From IMG/VR virus record IMGVR_UViG_3300050190_000021, positions 1-42,232 of that record: DNA of 42,232 bases. One strand, 5' to 3'. The translations under genes and the position numbers were made by a program. The DNA is from a virus. Below the pieces are notes generated by a model. The model ran no database searches and was not told where the DNA came from. It saw nothing but the letters and a program-made list of their open reading frames with translations. Below are positions 8,432-15,463 of this stretch, one piece after another (position 1 is the stretch's first letter; every line of letters starts with the position of its first letter).

Positions 8432-8517
8432 AATTAACTAATTGTAAATAAATGTCATAGTAGGGATTACAAAAATAAGGCGAAACAAATCAATAAATTT
8501 AAAATGAGAAAATAAAA

Positions 8518-8599
8518 GAGAAAGCTCTTGGCCTAGACAACTTCAAGCTTTCTCAACTCACAAAGGAGTATGTAGCCATTATAGCACATGCCTCCTTTG
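8518..8599 (+). ncRNA. Tandem hairpins in the spacer (structured leader/terminator or small RNA, unproven)
   Basis: Two strong stems follow each other. Stem 1 pairs GAGAAAG (8518-8524) with CTTTCTC (8548-8554), and after a two-base bulge CTTG (8527-8530) pairs with CAAG (8544-8547). Stem 2 pairs CAAAGGAG (8561-8568) with CTCCTTTG (8592-8599), and its loop contains TATGT and ACAT that can extend it. No long U tract follows, so neither is a classical terminator. The GGAG of a Shine-Dalgarno-like sequence is buried in stem 2. The rest of the 8432-8633 spacer shows nothing coding. Confidence 0.4.
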
Positions 8600-8620
8600 A
8601 TTAAATAAAATCTTAGGAGG

Positions 8621-8650
8621 AAAAAGAGAAGGATTATTTCACCTTCTCTT
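8621..8650 (-). terminator. Intrinsic terminator of the minus-strand RHH gene
   Basis: Read on the minus strand, AAGAGAAGG, a nine-base loop, CCTTCTCTT, then T residues. The stem has at least eight perfect pairs (8625-8632 with 8642-8649) and the stop codon of the RHH gene lies in the loop. This compact arrangement fits a monocistronic leftward transcript ending before the tandem hairpins. Confidence 0.7.
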
Positions 8651-8771
8651 CAAGATATATTTTAACTATTTTATTAATCAAATTACTAATATTTCTATCC
8701 TCTTTGCGAGATAAAACCTTTAGACCTTCTAGTATTTCTTCATCAATAGTAATGGCTATTTTCTGTTTCAT
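8634..8771 (-). CDS. Ribbon-helix-helix (CopG/Arc-type) repressor, 45 residues
   Basis: This is the only complete minus-strand gene I can support. It starts at 8771 behind GAGGTGG and ends at 8634. The protein begins MKQKIAITIDEEILEGLKV and continues with SRKEDRNISNLINKIVKIY, a textbook ribbon-helix-helix: an N-terminal strand, two helices and the N-x-S-x-L-I turn. Such proteins bind DNA as dimers of the strand in the major groove. It is divergent to the HNH gene at 8864, with repeated sites between them, so autoregulation and repression of the rightward promoter are likely. Confidence 0.8.
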   Translation of the reverse strand: MKQKIAITIDEEILEGLKVLSRKEDRNISNLINKIVKIYLEEKVK

Positions 8772-8784
8772 GATTACCACCTCA

Positions 8785-8841
8785 TAAAGTAGTATAACAT
8801 ATGAGTATTATATTGTAAAGTATGATAAAGTATGATATAAT
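8785..8841. promoter_or_regulatory. Divergent promoter pair with three operator-like repeats
   Basis: Rightward: TTGTAA (8813-8818), 17 bases, TATAAT (8836-8841), feeding the HNH gene at 8864. Leftward (minus strand): TTTACA (8819-8814), 17 bases, TATACT (8796-8791), feeding the RHH gene. The two -35 boxes overlap. The sequence TAAAGTAtGATA occurs as two tandem 10-base-spaced copies (AAAGTATGAT at 8817-8826 and 8827-8836) and a third variant TAAAGTAGTATA at 8785-8796. The first two cover the rightward promoter and the third the leftward -10. This is the expected layout for binding by an RHH protein. Confidence 0.7.
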
Positions 8842-8863
8842 ATATGTAAGGAAGTGAGAAATT

Positions 8864-9637
8864 ATGCAAACAAAAATTTGTACTAAATGCAGAATTGAAT
8901 TAAATATTAGTATGTTTAATAGGCTTAGTAGTTCTAAAGATGGATATAAATATCGATGTAGAAAATGTGAAAAGGAATATCGTAGTGAAAATAAAAAGGC
9001 TATAACAGAGCAAAAGAAAATGTATATTCAAACCAATAATATTGCTTTTAAAGAACGGAATAGAAAATATAAACAAGCCAATAAAGACACAATATCAAAG
9101 GATGCTAAGGAATACTATGAAACTAATAAAAGTGCTATAGCAAAACGAAGTAAAAAATTTCGTGATGCTAATAAAGAAATTATGGCTGAACGGGGTAAAA
9201 AATATTATAAAGAAAATAAAGATAAAATAGCAGAAAAAGCTATACAATATCGAGAATTAAATAAGAATAAATTATCAGAAAATCATAAACAATACTATAA
9301 AAATAATAGAAGTAAAGCTTATATTAGAACTCAAAAACGTTTAGCTAAAAAGAAAAATTTACCTAATACATTTACTTTCAAAGAATGGGTGAATACAAAG
9401 CTATATTTTAATAATAGATGCGCTTATTGTGGCAAAGAATTACCACTAGCGCAAGAGCACTTCATAGCCTTGAGTAGAGGTGGTGGGTATACAGTTAATA
9501 ACATAATACCCTCATGCAAAAGTTGTAACAGTAGTAAGGGTAATAGAGAGTTTAAAGTATGGTACCCAAAATACAAATATTATTCACTGACAAGGCAAAT
9601 AAAAATAAACAAATATCTAGGGGGAAAAATTAAATGA
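8864..9637 (+). CDS. HNH endonuclease with N-terminal zinc knuckle and 15-residue repeats
   Basis: 257 residues. A zinc knuckle (KICTKCRIE, then CRKCEKEY) occupies residues 3-40. Eight basic repeats of about 15 residues follow, each starting with N-K/N/R and containing a Y-x-x-x/N pattern (for example NKDTISKDAKEYYET and NKDKIAEKAIQYREL), giving a long helical arm. The HNH core is near residues 183-225: NRCAYCGKELP, EHFIALSRGG, NNIIPSCKSCNSSKG. Catalytic and zinc residues are intact. It is probably a mobile endonuclease. It has its own promoter under likely RHH control and overlaps the next gene (ATGA). Confidence 0.88.
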   Translation: MQTKICTKCRIELNISMFNRLSSSKDGYKYRCRKCEKEYRSENKKAITEQKKMYIQTNNIAFKERNRKYKQANKDTISKDAKEYYETNKSAIAKRSKKFRDANKEIMAERGKKYYKENKDKIAEKAIQYRELNKNKLSENHKQYYKNNRSKAYIRTQKRLAKKKNLPNTFTFKEWVNTKLYFNNRCAYCGKELPLAQEHFIALSRGGGYTVNNIIPSCKSCNSSKGNREFKVWYPKYKYYSLTRQIKINKYLGGKIK

Positions 9638-10017
9638 TAAGAAAAAACAATCTTACCTATAGAACAGATGCTAACGCTCAAATACATGATGATAAGTTAA
9701 AAATACAAGAATTAGAAGCTGAATTAAAAAAAATTAAGGCTGATTTAGAAATGGAAAAAGATATAAAACATGATTATCAAGTGTGGCTTAAAACTGATGA
9801 AAAGCCTTGTAAAGCAAGTCATGCATATGATTTGACTATCCGTCTGGCAATGTCAATTATAAATAGTGAAAATATAGGATATTATAAGAAACTTATAAAA
9901 GTTGCTAATATATTAAGAGAATCTTATTACAGTAATCATAAAGATTGTTATAGTCCTGAATATTTAGCATGCTTAGAAAGTCAAGAAGCTGAATGGTATG
10001 GTGGTGATAAAAATTGA
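9634..10017 (+). CDS. Hypothetical coiled-coil protein upstream of the helicase
   Basis: 127 residues. Residues 15-50 form a predicted coiled coil (KLKIQELEAELKKIKADLE). The C-terminal half is helical with several Cys and Tyr residues and no recognised motif. It overlaps the endonuclease before it by four bases and the helicase after it by one base (TGATG), so it belongs to the helicase transcription unit. Function unknown; a loader or accessory to the helicase is possible but not shown. Confidence 0.65.
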   Translation: MIRKNNLTYRTDANAQIHDDKLKIQELEAELKKIKADLEMEKDIKHDYQVWLKTDEKPCKASHAYDLTIRLAMSIINSENIGYYKKLIKVANILRESYYSNHKDCYSPEYLACLESQEAEWYGGDKN

Positions 10018-12422
10018 TGCCAGAAAATTACATATTGAAAAAAATTAAACATGATGGATTAGTTGCATTAGCTATTGGCAGAAGTAAAAAAGAATTACAT
10101 TGGAAAAATAAGAACATGCTTTACTCGGAATTAATTCAAAAGCTGAGTATCACAATGAGAACACCAGAGACATTCATAGAGTACAAAAAATTACCTAAGA
10201 CAGACAGAGATAATTTAAAAGATGTTGGTGGATTTGTAGGTGGCTCCTTAAAGAATGGTCGTAGAAAAGCTGAGAATGTAGCAAATAGAACACTTCTAAC
10301 ATTAGACTTAGATTATATCAATGGGGATATTTGGTCAAGCATAGAGCTGTTATGGGACTTCTCAGTGACTATGTATTCAACTCATACACATGCACCTGAT
10401 AACCAGAGGTTAAGACTTGTAATTCCACTACTAAGACCGGTACTTCCTGACGAGTATCAAGCCATATCAAGAATGCTTGCGGATGATTTAGGAATAGATC
10501 AGTTTGATGATACAACTTATGAACCTAGTCGTTTAATGTATTGGCCAAGTACTTCATGTGATGGAGATTATGTCTTTAAGGTTCAAGACTTAGCTTGGCT
10601 TAATCCTGATGATGTGCTTGCAAGATATACATTTGGTTGGAATGATATAAGTTATTGGCCGGAGAGTAGTAGAGCAAGGGCAAAACTAAATAGTGTTATA
10701 AAAAAGCAAGAGGATCCTTTAGAAAAGAGGGGCATTATAGGTGCGTTCTGCAGGACCTATTCTATACAGGAAGCTATAGAGGAGTTCCTAGATGATGTTT
10801 ATACTGCATGTGCTGATGATACAAGATACACATTTGTAGAGGGATCATCCTTTGCGGGTCTTAAAATATATAAAGATAAATTTAGTTTTAGTCATCATGG
10901 TACAGACCCAACGTCAGGGTTATTAGTAAATGCTTTTGACTTAGTTAGAATCCATAAATTTGGAGAACTTGATGATGAAGCTAAAGAAAATACTCCGTCT
11001 AATAGAATACCCTCTTTTATTAGAATGTCAGAGTTTGCAAGTTGTGATAAAAAAGTGAAGCAAACTTTGGGTAAAGAAAGTATTGAAAAGGCTCAAGAGG
11101 ACTTTGGTATAGTTGAGGATCAGGCAGAAGCAGATATTAAGTGGGTAAAAGAACTTACCTATACCAAAGGGAAATTAGACTGTACTATTAAAAATTTCAG
11201 AATTGTAATTGAAAATGAACCTTTACTTAAAGGTAAGATTGCATATAACGAATTTTCTAACAGGGCTGTAGTACTTGGTAAGTTACCATGGAGAAAAGAA
11301 GGTAATAAAGCGGACTGGGAGGGTAGCGATGATGATGGACTCCAAGAATTTCTAGAAACATATTATGAAGGTGCACCACAAACCAAATATTATAGTGCTA
11401 TTGCATTAGCTTTTAAAAATAAGGCCTTTCACCCAGTACGAGATTATTTAAAATCTTTAAAATGGGATGGCATAAGCAGAATTGATACTTTAATTATAGA
11501 TTATTTAGCCGCTCAAGACACAGAGTACACAAGACTGGTAACTAGAAAATGGTTATGTGGAGCTATAGCTAGAATATTTGTACCAGGGATAAAATTTGAC
11601 TATATGTTAGTTCTCATAGGTGATCAGGGAATAGGTAAAAGTACATTCTTCCAAAAGCTCGCGGGGGATTGGTTCACAGACTCAATCCAAGAAGTTGAGG
11701 GTAACCAAGCCATAGAGAAATTAATGAACTCTTGGATTATTGAGTTTGGTGAGTTACAAGCTTTTAGCAGGTCAGAGAGTAATGCTATAAAGAGATTCAT
11801 ATCCTCTCAAGAAGATAGGACAAGACTAGCTTTTGATAAAAGAAGTTCATTTCTAAAAAGGCAATGCGTGTTTGCGGGCACAACTAATAAATATGAATTT
11901 TTAAAGGATCCTACGGGGAATAGAAGGTATTGGCCAGTTGTTGTAAATAAAGAAGGAAGATCTAAAGATCTTCAAACTGATTTGGCAAAGGAAAGGGACC
12001 AGATTTGGGCGGAGGCTATTGTGCTCTGGCATGATAAAAAAGAAAAGTTATTTTTAACTGAAAAACAAGAGGATTTAGCAAGAGAAGAACAGGAAGAACA
12101 CTATGAGGCTAATGAAAAAGAAGGAGTTATATTAAAATTTCTTGATATTCTGCTACCAAAGGACTGGGAAGAATGGGACCTATATAAGAGAAGAAGTTTC
12201 CTCCAGGGGGTAGATATTATTGAAGGCATGGTTAAAAGGAGTAGAATTTGTACTTTAGAAATATGGTGTGAGTGCTACGAAAAAAATAAATCTGATATAA
12301 GAAAATCGGATTCAATTGAACTTAATAACATTCTTAATGGTCTAAAAGGGTGGAGAAAAACAAAAAATAAAATCGAATTTAAAATATATGGTAGACAAAG
12401 ATCCTTTGAAAGAATTTTATGA
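10017..12422 (+). CDS. Primase/VirE-family SF3-like replicative helicase
   Basis: 801 residues from the ATG at 10017; a TTG one codon upstream is an alternative. The N-terminal half looks like a PrimPol-type domain: LLTLDLDYI (D-x-D near residue 95), YSTHTHAPDNQRLRLVIPL (near 125) and a YEPSRLMYWPS segment. The C-terminal half is a virulence-associated-E domain: Walker A GDQGIGKSTFF near 537, Walker B-like WIIEFGELQAF near 572, and sensor FAGTTNKYEFLKDPTGNRRYW near 620. This class starts and drives replication of phages and satellites. The iteron-like spacer directly 3' of the gene is a likely binding target. Confidence 0.92.
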   Translation: MPENYILKKIKHDGLVALAIGRSKKELHWKNKNMLYSELIQKLSITMRTPETFIEYKKLPKTDRDNLKDVGGFVGGSLKNGRRKAENVANRTLLTLDLDYINGDIWSSIELLWDFSVTMYSTHTHAPDNQRLRLVIPLLRPVLPDEYQAISRMLADDLGIDQFDDTTYEPSRLMYWPSTSCDGDYVFKVQDLAWLNPDDVLARYTFGWNDISYWPESSRARAKLNSVIKKQEDPLEKRGIIGAFCRTYSIQEAIEEFLDDVYTACADDTRYTFVEGSSFAGLKIYKDKFSFSHHGTDPTSGLLVNAFDLVRIHKFGELDDEAKENTPSNRIPSFIRMSEFASCDKKVKQTLGKESIEKAQEDFGIVEDQAEADIKWVKELTYTKGKLDCTIKNFRIVIENEPLLKGKIAYNEFSNRAVVLGKLPWRKEGNKADWEGSDDDGLQEFLETYYEGAPQTKYYSAIALAFKNKAFHPVRDYLKSLKWDGISRIDTLIIDYLAAQDTEYTRLVTRKWLCGAIARIFVPGIKFDYMLVLIGDQGIGKSTFFQKLAGDWFTDSIQEVEGNQAIEKLMNSWIIEFGELQAFSRSESNAIKRFISSQEDRTRLAFDKRSSFLKRQCVFAGTTNKYEFLKDPTGNRRYWPVVVNKEGRSKDLQTDLAKERDQIWAEAIVLWHDKKEKLFLTEKQEDLAREEQEEHYEANEKEGVILKFLDILLPKDWEEWDLYKRRSFLQGVDIIEGMVKRSRICTLEIWCECYEKNKSDIRKSDSIELNNILNGLKGWRKTKNKIEFKIYGRQRSFERIL

Positions 12423-12744
12423 AGGGACAAACGGAACAGGAAGGAACAAGTTTTTTAGACACTTCGTTCCATCTTGTAAGGTAATTAAATAAAGGGTTTA
12501 AAGGTGGTATGGAACCAAAGGAACAAATTATATTTATATATATAATATATATACATTAGGGGCAGGCACATGTAAGCCTGCATGCCTATACGCGCCTAAT
12601 ACGCGTATATATATAGTATGGGAAACACTTGTTCCATTGGTCCATTGGTTCCATTATCCCCTTGAAACCATTCAAAACACTGACTTTAGACATGATACAA
12701 ACTCTAAAATACTTGGGTCTTTAAATAAAAGGAGGTTTTTAATA
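12423..12744. other. Noncoding iteron-rich spacer, candidate replication origin
   Basis: No convincing gene. GGAAC-type motifs occur as ACGGAACAGG (12431), AAGGAACAAG (12441), ATGGAACCAA (12509-12518) and AGGAACAAAT (12519-12528). The same motif is inverted and tandem at 12629-12654: TTGTTCCAT, TTGGTCCAT and TTGGTTCCAT. Between the arms lie a pure A/T tract (about 12526-12553) and two hairpins: GCAGGC/GCCTGC (12562-12567 with 12576-12581) and TATACGCG/CGCGTATA (12587-12594 with 12602-12609), followed by another A/T run. Iterons flanking an AT-rich core 3' of a helicase gene is how staphylococcal pathogenicity-island origins are built. Confidence 0.6.
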
Positions 12745-12987
12745 ATGAATGGAATTAATGATTATATAGGTTTTTTAATTGAAGGGTATGATGATATAGG
12801 CGGATTGACTGAGATCTTAATTGGGGTAGATAAGACAAATATAAATAGTGTGATAAATGAAAACTGGGAAAATATGGCCGGTGTACACTTTAGAGCTGCA
12901 ATTGATGTATTCTGTGGACCTATTAACAGGGAAAATCTAAAGGCTGCATTAAAAATGTATGCCTATATGATAAATGTTAGAAAGTAG
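12745..12987 (+). CDS. Small hypothetical protein of the replication module
   Basis: 80 residues from the ATG at 12745, chosen because AAAGGAGG (12729-12736) is well spaced; the frame is open upstream to 12637 but that part covers the iteron repeats and has no ribosome site. The protein is helical and acidic (NDYIGFLIEGYDDIGGLTEI). No family recognised. Its 3' end overlaps the VRR-NUC gene by 14 bases, a coupled arrangement that suggests a joint role. Confidence 0.65.
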   Translation: MNGINDYIGFLIEGYDDIGGLTEILIGVDKTNINSVINENWENMAGVHFRAAIDVFCGPINRENLKAALKMYAYMINVRK

Positions 12988-13249
12988 AATTGAAAAAAGA
13001 CTTAAAAAAGAGGTTAAGAGGCTCGGAGGCAAATGCCTAAAGTTTGTTAGTCCAGGTGTAGTAGGTGTGCCTGACAGAATAGTGTTAATTTTTGGCAGAA
13101 TTATATTTGTTGAGCTTAAGGCACCAGGTAAAAAGTTAAGAGCAATTCAAGAATATAGAGCAAAGGAATTGAAAAATTTAGGATTTGATGTGAGAACAAT
13201 TGATACATTAGAAAAAGTTGATTTGTTTATAGAGGAGATGATTTTATGA
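12974..13249 (+). CDS. VRR-NUC domain nuclease
   Basis: 91 residues, a stand-alone VRR-NUC domain. The catalytic motifs are E3/E7 in the first helix (MLESRIEKRL), the GVPDRIVLI motif near residue 33 and the FVELKAPGKK motif near 47. In other phages this minimal PD-(D/E)XK nuclease is found beside a SNF2-type helicase, as here, and shows structure-specific (Holliday-junction type) cleavage. The stop overlaps the ATG at 13246 as ATGA. Confidence 0.92.
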   Translation: MLESRIEKRLKKEVKRLGGKCLKFVSPGVVGVPDRIVLIFGRIIFVELKAPGKKLRAIQEYRAKELKNLGFDVRTIDTLEKVDLFIEEMIL

Positions 13250-13332
13250 AATTTAAACCTTGGAATTATCAGCAATATGCAATTAATCACATCATAGATA
13301 ATAATGCCGCAGGTTTATTTCTTTGAGTAGAT
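13246..13332 (+). pseudogene. N-terminal 26 codons of the SNF2 helicase, cut off by an in-frame TGA
   Basis: The ATG at 13246 overlaps the VRR-NUC stop (ATGA), the normal start position for this gene. It reads MKFKPWNYQQYAINHII and on to AAGLFL, the Q-motif region of SNF2 helicases, and then meets TGA at 13324-13326. The frame continues in phase with VDMGMGKT, the Walker A motif. TGA is an ordinary stop elsewhere in the window, so the code is not reassigned. The cause is either a real nonsense mutation, a sequencing error or stop readthrough; a single base change would restore the frame. Confidence 0.75.
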
Positions 13333-14619
13333 ATGGGAATGGGAAAAACTGTAAGTACATTAACTGCAATAGATGGATTGTTATGGCTTGGAACTATAAG
13401 CAAAGTTTTAGTTATTGCACCACTTCGAGTAGCGCAAGATACATGGAGTACTGAAGTTGATAAATGGGATCATTTAAAGCATTTAAAAATAAGTAAAGTT
13501 TTAGGAAAACCCAAAGATAGAGTTAGAGCAATGACTACACCTGCAGATATTTATGTCACTAATAGAGAAAATGTTGATTGGTTGGTTAGAGAATATTTTG
13601 GTAGTTGGCCATTTGATATGGTTGTGATAGATGAATTAAGTTCTTTTAAGAGTTCTAAGGCCAAAAGGTTCAGGTCCTTAAGAAAAGTAAGACCATACTT
13701 TAAAAGAATAGTAGGACTTACAGGAACACCAGCACCAAACAGTTTAATTGATTTATGGCCACAATTATATTTACTTGATGGTGGTAAAAGATTAGGTAGA
13801 ACAATTTCAAGTTATAGAGAGCAATATTTTACACCAGGACAAAGAAATCAATTTGTAGTTTACAACTGGATCCTTAAGGATGAAGCAGAAAAAGCAATAC
13901 ATGAAAAGATAGGTGATATATGTATTTCTATGATGGCTAAAGATTATTTGGACTTACCTGAAAGGATAGATAACTATATAGAAATTAATTTACCTGCAAG
14001 CGCAATGAATAAGTACAAGCAGTTAGCAAAGGATTTAGTTTTAGAATTAGATGAGGATGATATAACTGCAGCAAATGCAGCTGTACTTACAAATAAATTA
14101 TTACAGATGGCAAATGGTGCTATTTATTCTGAAAATCATGAAGTTGTAGAAATACATGATGAAAAGCTAAAAGCTCTGTTTGAGATCATTGAAGCTGCAA
14201 ATGGTAAGTCCATATTAATATTTTATTCTTACAGACATGATTTTGATAGAATAGTTAGTTTTCTGAAAACTAAGAAATTAAATGTAACAGGACTTAAAGA
14301 CTCAGAGGATATAAAAAAATGGAATAATGGAGAAATACCAATATTCTTAGTTCATCCAGCCTCAGCAGGTCATGGACTTAATCTTCAAGCAGGAGGACAT
14401 ATAATAGTGTGGTTTGGTTTAACTTGGAGTTTAGAACTGTATCAACAGGCAAATGCAAGACTTCATAGGCAAGGTCAAAAGGAAAATGTTGTTATACATC
14501 ACTTAATTGCTAAAGGTACAGTTGATGAAGATGTTATTAAAGCTTTGGGTAATAAAGAAGTCAATCAGAACATGTTACTTGAAGCAGTGAAAGCAAGAAT
14601 TAGTGAATATCATAAATAG
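13333..14619 (+). CDS. SNF2-type DEAD/DEAH helicase, 5' truncated by an in-frame stop
   Basis: 428 residues if translation begins at the ATG at 13333, directly at Walker A (MGMGKT). Helicase motifs are II (VVIDELSSFKSS), III (GLTGTPAPNS), V (AGHGLNLQAGGH) and VI (QQANARLHRQGQ), all intact. The missing part is the Q-motif segment encoded at 13246-13323. No good ribosome site precedes 13333, so an active product would need reinitiation or readthrough. In related phages the helicase acts with the VRR-NUC protein in replication or recombination. Because all downstream motifs are undamaged, the lesion is recent, artefactual or tolerated. Confidence 0.85.
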   Translation: MGMGKTVSTLTAIDGLLWLGTISKVLVIAPLRVAQDTWSTEVDKWDHLKHLKISKVLGKPKDRVRAMTTPADIYVTNRENVDWLVREYFGSWPFDMVVIDELSSFKSSKAKRFRSLRKVRPYFKRIVGLTGTPAPNSLIDLWPQLYLLDGGKRLGRTISSYREQYFTPGQRNQFVVYNWILKDEAEKAIHEKIGDICISMMAKDYLDLPERIDNYIEINLPASAMNKYKQLAKDLVLELDEDDITAANAAVLTNKLLQMANGAIYSENHEVVEIHDEKLKALFEIIEAANGKSILIFYSYRHDFDRIVSFLKTKKLNVTGLKDSEDIKKWNNGEIPIFLVHPASAGHGLNLQAGGHIIVWFGLTWSLELYQQANARLHRQGQKENVVIHHLIAKGTVDEDVIKALGNKEVNQNMLLEAVKARISEYHK

Positions 14620-14633
14620 AATGGAGGAATAAC

Positions 14634-15104
14634 TTGGATTATAAAAAGATAACAGAGAATTGGCTGAGAAATTATAGTGATATACTTATTCACTTGGATG
14701 CATGTAAGGAGTTATATGCTGAGGTTGAGGAACACATAAAAAATGGTGATGCAATTTGTTATGATAAAGATAAGTTAAGTCCATCATATAAATTTAGTTC
14801 TGATACTGAAAATAAGGCAATTGAATTAGCAACATTACAAAATAAAATAAATCATTTAGAAAACAAAGTATTGGTAATAAATCAGGGCATAAAGAAGATG
14901 GATGAAAAAGAAAGAAGAATTATTGAATTAAGATATATGCAACTAAACAAATGGGATAGACCTTTGACATGGATGCAAATATCAAGGCAAATGAATTATG
15001 ATATTAGTTGGTGCAGAGAGTTAAAAAGTAGAGCAATAGTTAAATTAACGGTTGTAATGTTTGGAATACAAGCGGAAAACCCCCGAAATACAAGCGGTTT
15101 TTAA
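14634..15104 (+). CDS. ArpU/RinA-type late gene regulator with sigma region 4-like domain
   Basis: 156 residues from a TTG start behind ATGGAGG. The N-terminal two thirds are helical. The C-terminal part reads MDEKERRIIELRYMQ, then TWMQISRQMNYDISWCRELK, the layout of a sigma-70 region 4 helix-turn-helix. Proteins of this type lie just before the terminase genes in Gram-positive phages and switch on late transcription. The gene's own 3' end contains direct repeats ahead of a promoter-like sequence, which supports that role. Exact family (ArpU, RinA or sigma-like) is uncertain. Confidence 0.78.
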   Translation: MDYKKITENWLRNYSDILIHLDACKELYAEVEEHIKNGDAICYDKDKLSPSYKFSSDTENKAIELATLQNKINHLENKVLVINQGIKKMDEKERRIIELRYMQLNKWDRPLTWMQISRQMNYDISWCRELKSRAIVKLTVVMFGIQAENPRNTSGF

Positions 15105-15123
15105 TAATATAACATGATATAAT
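15065..15123 (+). promoter_or_regulatory. Candidate late promoter with two 11-base activator repeats
   Basis: AATACAAGCGG occurs twice, at 15065-15075 and 15087-15097, exactly 22 bases (two helical turns) apart. The second copy ends two bases inside the expected -35 position for the extended -10 box TGATATAAT at 15115-15123. No TTGACA-like -35 is present. This is the layout of an activator-dependent promoter. It lies between the late regulator and the packaging genes, the usual site of a phage late promoter. Confidence 0.55.
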
Positions 15124-15144
15124 AGTATTAGTTAAATAACCCAG

Positions 15145-15179
15145 AAAAGAGCACTTTGTTTAATCAGGTGTTCTCTTTT
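15145..15179 (+). terminator. Hairpin in the late leader
   Basis: AAAAGAG then CAC (15145-15154) pairs with GTG (15168-15170) and CTCTTTT (15173-15179), with a two-base bulge. The A/T outer pairs give a U-rich 3' side, so it can act as a bidirectional-looking terminator. It lies about 20 bases after the -10 box of the candidate late promoter, where it would attenuate or cap late transcripts. Confidence 0.5.
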
Positions 15180-15207
15180 AATGTTTAAATATAAATGAGG
15201 TGTAGAT

Positions 15208-15426
15208 ATGTTAAGTATTTATACAAGTTATAAGTGCAGAACCTGCAAGAAAGAATTTGTATTACTTAGCGATGACATTAATACAATGGATGCAGGCAGA
15301 TACATTGTGTGTCCATATTGCAATAGCAAGAGAATTAGTAAACAAAATATAAATGATAGCCTTAAAGAGTGTATGAGCGCACATAGCTACAGAAGGCATA
15401 ATGGTGCGATAGCTGAACGGAAATAA
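15208..15426 (+). CDS. Small zinc-ribbon phage protein
   Basis: 72 residues behind GAGGTG. Two Cys pairs about 27 residues apart (YKCRTCKKEF near residue 8 and VCPYCNSKR near 35) form a zinc ribbon. The C-terminus is basic. Proteins like this are common immediately upstream of TerS in Firmicute phages; their function is unknown. It is the first gene of the late unit. Confidence 0.75.
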   Translation: MLSIYTSYKCRTCKKEFVLLSDDINTMDAGRYIVCPYCNSKRISKQNINDSLKECMSAHSYRRHNGAIAERK

Positions 15427-15463
15427 CAATTAATAGCAAAGACTTAACAAAGTAGGTGAGGTG

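Noticed and set aside
12637-12744. Upstream extension of the 12745 gene
   Set aside because: This segment covers the inverted iteron repeats and lacks a ribosome site, while ATG 12745 has AAAGGAGG at ideal spacing.
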